Of a stretch of DNA of 6,730 nucleotides, positions 1-5,202 are shown in pieces. This DNA is from Actinomycetota bacterium (lineage in GTDB: Bacteria; Actinomycetota; Aquicultoria; Aquicultorales; Aquicultoraceae). The DNA lies in NCBI GenBank assembly GCA_030017355.1, contig JASEIR010000074.1, positions 3,466-10,195 on the forward strand. The letters run 5' to 3'. A program made the position numbers and the translations under genes. Position 1 is the first letter of the stretch. Every line of letters begins with the position of its first letter. A model generated the notes under the pieces. It did no database searches, had not been told where the DNA came from, and saw nothing but the letters and a program-made list of their open reading frames with translations.

Positions 1-20
1 AAAGTAATCAATCCCTATTA

Positions 21-34
21 ATTATATCATAGCA
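21..34 (-). promoter_or_regulatory. Possible extended -10 element for a gene beyond the left edge
   Basis: The minus strand reads TGCTATGATATAAT, which contains an extended -10 (TGC-TATGAT) and an overlapping exact TATAAT. No convincing -35 is seen at 16-18 bases upstream. It lies just downstream of the cytochrome terminator and points off the window, where a co-oriented gene would be expected. It may be chance in AT-rich DNA. Confidence 0.28.
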
Positions 35-101
35 GGGCCGTATCTCGCATGAAGAAATCCCAGGTAGTCTAATAAAGATGCTATATTTTCATTTGAAGAA
101 T

Positions 102-134
102 AATAAAGGCGCTGGTTTAACCAGCGCCTTTATT
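102..134 (-). terminator. Rho-independent terminator of the cytochrome gene
   Basis: A perfect 14-bp inverted repeat (102-115 with 121-134, core AAAGGCGCTGG) surrounds a 5-nt loop, 42 bases past the cytochrome stop codon. Read on the minus strand, the second arm ends in CCUUUAUU and continues AUUCUU, a U-rich tail. The plus-strand reading also ends in TTTATTTT, so the hairpin could act in both directions. Confidence 0.88.
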
Positions 135-176
135 TTCAGATCATCAGCATCATTTTTGCTAAGATGCAGCACAATA

Positions 177-1775
177 CTACTGCCTGATACCGACTTCCTC
201 ACCGTGGCATCTCAAGCACACGAGGTCGATATGCTCAGTGCTCTTGTCATACGCAGTTGTGATGGTGCCTACACCGTACATCTGCTCGTAGACCGCAGCT
301 GCGGAAACTCCAGGTAGAAGCTCTCCGCCTTCTGCTATCAACTCCTCGACGTAGTCGAATGGAGTATTGGTCTCGTCAACTGAACCGTCCTCATGCACCA
401 TTACGTAAGATGTACCACCAAGCGTATCTGGCAGGTCACCAAGCAGCTTGGTTGAGCCTTCAGAACCAGAGTGCGGATAGTCGGACTTGGCTTTCATCAA
501 ACCATAGGTTGATGGCTTAATGTGGCAGCCAACACCGCACTGGCCGGTCCTTAGCTCTGGCCACATGTCGTTGACGTGGCAGCTCTCGCACTGTGGAGCA
601 TCGGTCTTCAATGATGTGATCATGTACGGTACTGGGTGAGTACGCGCTGTGTGGGAGTACTTACCAAACTCAGTACCTAGGCTCTTGTTTGGATAACCGA
701 TGTTCAGGTTGTGGCAGTCAGCGCACCATACTGCTAGGTAGTTACCGTTGTCAACACTAACCCCAGTGCTTCCTTGCCACCTGGTCCAGATTGTGTACCT
801 GGTACCGGTGATCGGGTCGCCACCATAGTATGCACCAGTGTTGCTTGCGCTGATCGTGGTTTCAGGAACCGTAATCATTGAAACATTCGGTGGAGTACCA
901 TGGTATTCAGAGGCGTAAATATTGACCTTGAAAGACTCCATTGCGCCCTTGCTATCGACTGAGCCAGATGGAGCATTTCTTAAGAGCATGTAACCGGCTG
1001 AATCTGGACCGTTCCATGCCTTACCTGGCTTCCAAACTAGCAAGGTAGCATTGTGTACCTGGTGGCAGGTCATGCACTGCAAGCGCCATGGACCAGTACG
1101 CTTAATACCACCGTGACCGCCCCATTTCATCATCTTGTTGCGGGTTGGGTTATACTGGCGAACGGCGATTTGTGTTGTGTTGCCGTCAGCGTCAGTAATG
1201 GTTGCTGTCTGTTCCCATTGCCATACAGAGCTGTCTGGGATATCAGAATCAGCACCAATCGTATGACCATTGCTTGTGTACTTGCCAGCGGTTGAACGGT
1301 AGTATGCAGCCCTCTCGCTGTGTGGTGCAGCACCTACGTGGCAGTAATCGCATGCGCTATCCTGGTCATCGGCTCTTAACAGGGCGAATGTACCCTGAGC
1401 ACGGTGGACGCCGTGGCAGGCCTTGCACTTGTTAGACGTTGAGATATAACCACCGTGTGGACCGGTATTGGCCTCGTTTACAGGTGTTGAGGCATCATCA
1501 GCATAGCTGTAAACACGTGTTCCTGTGTTATCAACCTTGTTGCCGCCAATAATTAGGGTACCAGTAGCATCAAATTCCCTGTAAGAACCCTCATGTTTTG
1601 CACCGACAACTCCAGTTGGTGTCACAGTATCGTATTTGTCACCAAAATGCCAGGCGGAAGCACCTGTTGAGTCATAGGTCGTCGGCGTTAAGGTGATATC
1701 AAGAGCAGCTAGCGCAGCACTTGCCAAGCCAACCACAAAGACAACAGCCACAAGAATAACTAATGCCTTCTTCAT
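177..1775 (-). CDS. Secreted heptaheme c-type cytochrome, OmcS-like in heme layout
   Basis: A 532-residue exported multiheme cytochrome, probably carrying electrons at or beyond the cell surface. A Sec signal peptide is clear: MKKA, a hydrophobic core to about residue 17, then Ala-rich AxA sites, with likely cleavage after A23. Six canonical CXXCH motifs lie at C117, C142, C234, C351, C396 and C520; a seventh, CX3CH, is at C413-H418. All 14 cysteines fall in these motifs, and 14 further histidines are available as distal ligands, so every heme could be bis-His. Two modules share the pattern HGG...CxxCHxVH (H107-H124 and H221-H241). The last heme sits nine residues from the end, and there is no C-terminal anchor or sortase signal. 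ATG follows AAAGGAGG by about 8 nt; an overlapping ATG 4 nt upstream is out of frame. It has its own promoter and terminator. The cytochrome call is certain; the filament-type role is inference. Confidence 0.93.
   Translation of the reverse strand: MKKALVILVAVVFVVGLASAALAALDITLTPTTYDSTGASAWHFGDKYDTVTPTGVVGAKHEGSYREFDATGTLIIGGNKVDNTGTRVYSYADDASTPVNEANTGPHGGYISTSNKCKACHGVHRAQGTFALLRADDQDSACDYCHVGAAPHSERAAYYRSTAGKYTSNGHTIGADSDIPDSSVWQWEQTATITDADGNTTQIAVRQYNPTRNKMMKWGGHGGIKRTGPWRLQCMTCHQVHNATLLVWKPGKAWNGPDSAGYMLLRNAPSGSVDSKGAMESFKVNIYASEYHGTPPNVSMITVPETTISASNTGAYYGGDPITGTRYTIWTRWQGSTGVSVDNGNYLAVWCADCHNLNIGYPNKSLGTEFGKYSHTARTHPVPYMITSLKTDAPQCESCHVNDMWPELRTGQCGVGCHIKPSTYGLMKAKSDYPHSGSEGSTKLLGDLPDTLGGTSYVMVHEDGSVDETNTPFDYVEELIAEGGELLPGVSAAAVYEQMYGVGTITTAYDKSTEHIDLVCLRCHGEEVGIRQ
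522..539 (-). other. Non-canonical CX3CH heme-attachment motif
   Basis: The cytochrome codons here read Cys-Gly-Val-Gly-Cys-His (residues 413-418), with three rather than two residues between the cysteines. It lies 12 residues after a normal CESCH motif. Because every other cysteine in the protein belongs to a CXXCH, this pair has no other obvious role. Variant spacings are known in some multiheme cytochromes, so a seventh heme is likely but not proven. Confidence 0.75.
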
Positions 1776-1783
1776 TCATTTCA

Positions 1784-1800
1784 CCTCCTTTCGCAAGGGA
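1784..1800 (-). promoter_or_regulatory. Strong Shine-Dalgarno of the cytochrome gene, overlapped by a GNRA hairpin
   Basis: AAAGGAGG ends 8 nt before the ATG at 1775, close to ideal, and decides the start. The bases just 5' can fold as CCUU-GCGA-AAGG (1798-1787): a 4-bp stem with a GNRA tetraloop whose 3' arm is the first half of the Shine-Dalgarno. The ribosome site is certain. A regulatory role for so short a stem is speculative. Confidence 0.8.
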
Positions 1801-1946
1801 ATAAACTTTTGTGAAGGGGCACACAATTTAGCCCCCAGCTTAGCATATCTTTAACTTCAAGGATTGTTTTAATGCTACCGTTAGAGGTCCATCCAAAAAG
1901 GAATTTTTTAGCTTTACTATACTTTAATGCTTCATTCACTGCTTAC

Positions 1947-1975
1947 ATTTTATGGTGGATTTAAGCGACTGTCAA
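1947..1975 (-). promoter_or_regulatory. Near-consensus sigma-70/sigma-A promoter of the cytochrome gene
   Basis: On the minus strand a perfect -35, TTGACA (1975-1970), is followed by a 17-bp spacer and a -10 of TAAAAT (1952-1947, five of six matches). Transcription would begin near 1940, leaving an untranslated leader of about 165 nt before the cytochrome ATG. It is the only strong promoter in this gap, which separates the cytochrome from the upstream operon and its terminator, so the cytochrome is probably transcribed on its own at a high rate. Confidence 0.75.
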
Positions 1976-2041
1976 CATAATAACCTGGTACCGTGGGCAC
2001 TACTGCTTGTTTTTTGGAAATCCTACAACTTATTTTCAGTG

Positions 2042-2101
2042 TATGCTATTTCTTTTTAAGTTTTCAAGCAATTGTCCATCGATTAAGCTCAAAATAGCAT
2101 A
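2042..2101. repeat. 10-bp perfect inverted repeat with 40-nt spacer
   Basis: TATGCTATTT at 2042-2051 is the exact reverse complement of AAATAGCATA at 2092-2101. The pair lies between the operon terminator and the cytochrome promoter, with its near arm about 65 bp upstream of the -35. It could be two half-sites for a regulator or the base of a long stem, or chance in AT-rich DNA. It is not followed by a U-run, so it is not a typical terminator. Confidence 0.5.
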
Positions 2102-2163
2102 ATTGCAAGAATCAGTAAATAGGTTTTGTGAAAATTTTTATTAATTTTTTCCAGGCGGTAAAA

Positions 2164-2195
2164 GTAAAGGCGTGCTCTAAAAGGCACGCCTTTAC
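2164..2195 (-). terminator. Terminator of the GerMN-TPR-NHL operon
   Basis: Perfect 12-bp arms (GTAAAGGCGTGC at 2164-2175 and its complement at 2184-2195) flank an 8-nt loop, 30 bases after the NHL stop codon. On the minus strand the second arm ends CCUUUAC and continues UUUUACC, a modest U-tract. It separates the three-gene operon from the cytochrome transcript. Confidence 0.8.
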
Positions 2196-2202
2196 GGATT
2201 TA

Positions 2203-2238
2203 GTTAACTAGACTGGCTCGGTTAACTAGACTGATTCG
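2203..2238. repeat. 18-bp tandem repeat spanning the NHL stop codon
   Basis: Two adjacent 18-base units (2203-2220 and 2221-2238) share GTTAACTAGACTG and end in TCG, differing at only two positions. The right-hand unit encodes the last residues and the TAG stop of the NHL/PIN-like protein; the left-hand unit is a downstream copy carrying the same sequence in the non-coding strip before the terminator. This looks like a recent local duplication. Confidence 0.75.
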
Positions 2239-3707
2239 CTTGCTGTCTCAGTTGCCTCGACATCTACAATATCGCTATACCCCTTTGTTGATATATTATA
2301 TTCAGCAGCTGCCTTTTCCACCCTTTCGCTTTCAGTTAACAGTAAAATGCGCCCTCTTGTTTCTGTGGCAAGCGCAAGAGCTGCTGCCTCTTCCTCGCTG
2401 CAACCTTGGTCAGTCTGCATGGCATTGGCAACTTCATGCGGATATGGCTTTGTCTTTAAAATGCTGCCAAGCTTTACTCCGCTATCCTCAACATCTTTAT
2501 ACCGCTCAAATATTATGTCAGGAGTGTAAACGTTTCCAAGCTCAGTGATAAGTGATGCAGCATGGCCTTTGTTTAATGCCTCGCGCAGGAAGGACTCATC
2601 AAGGATATATTTGACTGTTCGCCTACGAAGTAGCCATAAAGCAAGAGCGGCTAAGGCTAATAGAGCTGCAACTGGTACTCCATAGCCTGTTAATCTTTCT
2701 ACAGGTGTAACTATTGGGCTTGGAATCCTTATTACTTGAACTCGGTCGTTGAATTTGTCTGCCACAACAAAAGTTTCATTGCCAGCATACTTAATACCAG
2801 CCGGATAGTAAAAAGTACCTTCGTTATGCCCCCAATCGCCAACCTTATCAAGCACCTCACCCTTATTATTCATTATGTATATTTCACCGGCGAAGGCGTC
2901 CATGACGTATAACAGACCATCTTTGTCTATTGTTATGCTAGCTGGAAGGCCAAATGTGCGCTGAATATCCATCAATGGGTCGCCTTTAACACCCTTTCCA
3001 TAGGTCCAAAGGCTTTTGCCCTCAGGCGTGAAAGCTTGCACTCTATAATTCATGCTGTCAGCAACATATATAATTCCCTTATCATCAACTGCAATACCAG
3101 ATGGAAAATCTACCTGCCCTGGCATCTTGCCTCGAGAACCAAAAGCAGCAATTTGGTTTCCTTTAAAATCGCCAATTAGGATACCGCGAGATGCAGTAAC
3201 GTAGAGCCTATTCTTTTTTGTGGTTACAGCAACTGGTTCAGGCACGTTGATTTCCCAGACTGGCTTATGGGAGGAATCAAATATAACAACCTTGTTTGTT
3301 TGCTTGCACACAACAAAGACCATGCCGTTGTCTGCTACTGCTATTGCATTTGGGTACCATAGCTGATATCTTCTCTTGCCTCTCTCGCCAAAGGTTTCAA
3401 TGAAGTTGCCGTTGCTATCGCATACCACAATCCTGTGCTTATCAGTATCAGCTATGTAAATGTTACCGCTTGAATCAACCGCAACATCGCTTGGCTTAGA
3501 AAGCCGATCGCCTTCAAATCCATAAATGGAAAATAGATTTGTAAGGCCTTTGGGCGTATTTTCACCCTTTATCTCAGGTGGTCTAGACATCATGTTATAG
3601 ATTAGAAGAAGCGCAAGCAGAAATAGCCCTAAAAAAGCTATAATCTTTAGGTATCGTTTTAGCTGTGAACGATCCTGAACGTAAAAATTACCCGTTGCCA
3701 AATTCAT
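2226..3707 (-). CDS. Membrane protein with extracytoplasmic six-bladed NHL propeller and C-terminal PIN-like domain
   Basis: With the ATG at 3707 the product is 493 residues. TM1 is about 22-40. Six NHL-like blades follow (about 69-107, 116-153, 156-190, 199-237, 252-290, 299-329), each with the P.+(I/V)AVD..G.+Y+AD....R+ pattern, enough for a closed propeller. TM2 is about 344-360, ending in RRR, so the propeller faces outward and the tail lies in the cytoplasm. The tail (364-484) resembles a PIN-like nuclease fold: D370 after a beta strand (YILDESFL), E401 after TPDIIFERY, E438-E440 before AALALA, and E459 in LLTES, where PIN proteins usually have Asp. Start choice is uncertain. GGAGG lies only 2 nt before this ATG but 8 nt before an in-frame TTG at 3701; a TTG at 3716 lacks a ribosome site. 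The gene follows the TPR gene closely and ends its operon. Substrate unknown. Confidence 0.85.
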   Translation of the reverse strand: MNLATGNFYVQDRSQLKRYLKIIAFLGLFLLALLLIYNMMSRPPEIKGENTPKGLTNLFSIYGFEGDRLSKPSDVAVDSSGNIYIADTDKHRIVVCDSNGNFIETFGERGKRRYQLWYPNAIAVADNGMVFVVCKQTNKVVIFDSSHKPVWEINVPEPVAVTTKKNRLYVTASRGILIGDFKGNQIAAFGSRGKMPGQVDFPSGIAVDDKGIIYVADSMNYRVQAFTPEGKSLWTYGKGVKGDPLMDIQRTFGLPASITIDKDGLLYVMDAFAGEIYIMNNKGEVLDKVGDWGHNEGTFYYPAGIKYAGNETFVVADKFNDRVQVIRIPSPIVTPVERLTGYGVPVAALLALAALALWLLRRRTVKYILDESFLREALNKGHAASLITELGNVYTPDIIFERYKDVEDSGVKLGSILKTKPYPHEVANAMQTDQGCSEEEAAALALATETRGRILLLTESERVEKAAAEYNISTKGYSDIVDVEATETASESV

Positions 3708-3717
3708 GACCTCCAAA

Positions 3718-4425
3718 CTATCGTTTTACTGTATCAGAAGAAGCCGAACTTGCCTTTGGGGTCTGCTTGTTACGCTCGGCCTCCAGCTTTGCGTTTAGTC
3801 TAATTAATTCGTCCTTAGCTTTTTGCTCGGTAGGTACGTACGCGACAATATCCTGGTAGATGTAGATAGCCTCCTGTATCTTGCCAGCTTTCTCTAACGC
3901 GGCTGCATATTCATACCCTATGTTAATATCTTCCTGTAGCTGTGTATATGCATTTTCGTAACAAGCAATGCTTTTCTCAAGGTTTCCTTTTGCTTCATAA
4001 GCTTGGGCCAAATTCTCGTAAGCCATACCTTGTATATCCCCTAGACCCTGCATTTTTACTGCCTTTTCTAGCGTCTTTATCGCGTCATCATATTTTCCAG
4101 CTTTATTATATGCAATGCCTAGGGTTGTGAAGGCATCCATGCTCTTGCGATCAAGCTTTGTTGCAATTAAGGCTTGTTCAATTGCGTCACCGTATCTGCC
4201 AAGTGCTATATATGCCTTGGCAAGCGCTATTCTAGCTTTTGCATTTTTTGGGTCAACCTTTACGGCCTCAACAGCATCCATGTAGGCTCTTTCAACGTAT
4301 GACCTTGGAACATTGCTCCTATTGCCCACCACTGCTGTTCTAATCAGCAGTGCAAAGACGACTACTATGCCGATCACTAAAGCTAAAATAAGAGTTCTAA
4401 AAAGAATGCGAATAGCAGAATTCAT
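3718..4425 (-). CDS. Membrane-anchored TPR protein
   Basis: A 235-residue protein with an N-terminal membrane anchor (about 10-32, preceded by Arg residues) and a tetratricopeptide array. The clearest repeats are about 63-94, 97-129, 134-167 and 169-201, each with the expected pattern (A..LA.AY...G.Y..AI....A). A partial helix pair at 43-58 probably caps the array. The tail after 205 is charged and Ser-rich, likely disordered. The topology of a single N-terminal anchor is compatible with a TPR domain outside the membrane. TPR arrays bind peptides or partner proteins, so this is a plausible scaffold or assembly factor for the neighbouring envelope proteins. TGA lies directly before the ATG in the same frame, fixing the start, although the ribosome site is weak. 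It lies 51 bases after the GerMN gene and its stop nearly touches the NHL gene, so the three are probably cotranscribed. No specific family recognised. Confidence 0.85.
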   Translation of the reverse strand: MNSAIRILFRTLILALVIGIVVVFALLIRTAVVGNRSNVPRSYVERAYMDAVEAVKVDPKNAKARIALAKAYIALGRYGDAIEQALIATKLDRKSMDAFTTLGIAYNKAGKYDDAIKTLEKAVKMQGLGDIQGMAYENLAQAYEAKGNLEKSIACYENAYTQLQEDINIGYEYAAALEKAGKIQEAIYIYQDIVAYVPTEQKAKDELIRLNAKLEAERNKQTPKASSASSDTVKR

Positions 4426-4476
4426 TCACTACCAACCTTTCTAACCTTTTATTTTATAAAAACTTTAGGTGCTAAA

Positions 4477-5025
4477 TTAAAGCTTCCAGGGTTGTTGCTT
4501 AAGAGTGATGTCTCCCCAGAAATTCTCAATATCTTTACCGTCAATTATGCCCTTCTCTTTTCCTTCCACCTGAAACTTGACTTCTTTTATGTCGCCTGCT
4601 TGGTTTGCCTGACGAATTGTTGATAAAATTGCAGCAAGGAGCAACTCCTGCGAATCTTTCAACACGTCAAAGGAAAGGATATTCCTGTTGAAATCTACGA
4701 TTGCTGTCCCATTCTTAACTTTAACATCAAGAACTTTCACGTTATCTGGGATAACCGGGCTAATATTATCATTGTAAGGTTTCACAGTAAAAATCTCGTT
4801 AAGCGCAGCTTTTATCTTATTTGGCTGCTTGGCAACCTCGTGCGTTTCCCTTGCTATAGCATCGTTGTCGGGATAAAAAACAACCACCTCCATAAAGTCT
4901 TTCTGCGAATCGCTTTTTGGTAGGTCTTTAGGGGCTTGAAGGTAACTTGGTTCGCTTGAGCAGCCCATAACCGCAGCGGATAAAAGGATAAGCAGCGCAG
5001 CCAGCGCCAAAATGATATGTTTCAT
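4477..5025 (-). CDS. GerMN-domain lipoprotein
   Basis: A 182-residue lipoprotein. Residues 1-21 form a signal peptide ending in V-M-G and C22, a lipobox-like site for lipidation, followed by SSEPS as is usual after the modified cysteine. A linker leads to a GerMN-like domain (about 45-160): VVVFYPDNDAIARE, then a spacer helix, SPVIPDNVKVLDVKVKNGTA, IVDFNRN, a helix with QELLLAAILSTIRQA, and a closing EVKFQVEGKE. The family is named from GerM of Bacillus but also occurs in non-sporulating Actinobacteria, so it does not by itself imply sporulation. The protein would sit on the outer face of the cytoplasmic membrane. AGGAG lies 5 nt before the ATG, and a promoter lies 62 bp upstream, making it the first gene of the operon with the TPR and NHL genes. 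Its biochemical role is unknown. Confidence 0.85.
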   Translation of the reverse strand: MKHIILALAALLILLSAAVMGCSSEPSYLQAPKDLPKSDSQKDFMEVVVFYPDNDAIARETHEVAKQPNKIKAALNEIFTVKPYNDNISPVIPDNVKVLDVKVKNGTAIVDFNRNILSFDVLKDSQELLLAAILSTIRQANQAGDIKEVKFQVEGKEKGIIDGKDIENFWGDITLKQQPWKL

Positions 5026-5086
5026 TCTTACTCCTAGCTATCTTTCTGAAGTTTGTTAGTGATAGGTTTCACTATATTCTTACACT

Positions 5087-5115
5087 ACTATATACAATAA
5101 GCAGCCGATATTCAA
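5087..5115 (-). promoter_or_regulatory. Promoter of the GerMN-TPR-NHL operon
   Basis: On the minus strand TTGAAT (5115-5110, four of six matches to the -35 consensus), a 17-bp spacer and TATAGT (5092-5087, five of six) precede the lipoprotein gene. Transcription would start near 5080, about 55 nt before the ATG. No clear terminator is visible between this point and the end of the ligase-like gene, so some read-through from upstream is possible. Confidence 0.6.
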
Positions 5116-5202
5116 CACTTGAACAGAGGCATTACTTAATTTCGTTGATACATTTTGAGGATGGAAGTATCGCGGCACTGAATATTACCAGTTTTAGACC
5201 AG

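Larger units (their letters stand above)
1776..2225. other. Non-coding region between the NHL gene and the cytochrome gene
   Basis: About 450 bases without a credible gene. In transcription order it holds the tandem repeat at the NHL stop codon, the operon terminator (2195-2164), an AT-rich stretch, a 10-bp inverted repeat (2101-2042), the cytochrome promoter (1975-1947) and its leader. The leader has a weak GGGGC...GCCCC pairing near 1836-1817 and the small hairpin over the ribosome site. I looked for a cyclic di-GMP (GEMM) riboswitch, because these are known before some cytochrome genes, and saw none of its conserved blocks. Confidence 0.8.

Noticed and set aside
78..317. Plus-strand open frame of 79 codons across the cytochrome 3' end
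   Set aside because: It runs through the terminator hairpin and antisense to a certain cytochrome gene. It has no ribosome site and no recognisable motif.
1053..1435. Open frames on both strands inside the cytochrome gene
   Set aside because: They lie in other frames of a gene proven by its heme motifs, and they lack ribosome sites and domain features.
1776..1946. Cyclic di-GMP riboswitch in the cytochrome leader
   Set aside because: Conserved blocks of the GEMM classes (such as GCAAAGCC) are absent, and no three-way junction is visible by eye.
2240..2548. Plus-strand frames opposite the PIN-like domain
   Set aside because: They are antisense to a continuous coding frame with clear protein features. 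Composition is biased and there is no ribosome site.
3708..3716. TTG at 3716 as start of the NHL gene
   Set aside because: No ribosome site precedes it. GGAGG lies downstream of it, which favours the ATG at 3707 or the TTG at 3701.
3942..4130. Plus-strand 62-codon frame opposite the TPR gene
   Set aside because: It is the antisense shadow of the repeats and shows no initiation signal.
5116..5202. Terminator after the ligase-like gene
   Set aside because: Only a short ACTG/CAGT pairing is visible, with no GC-rich stem or U-run. Not strong enough to call.
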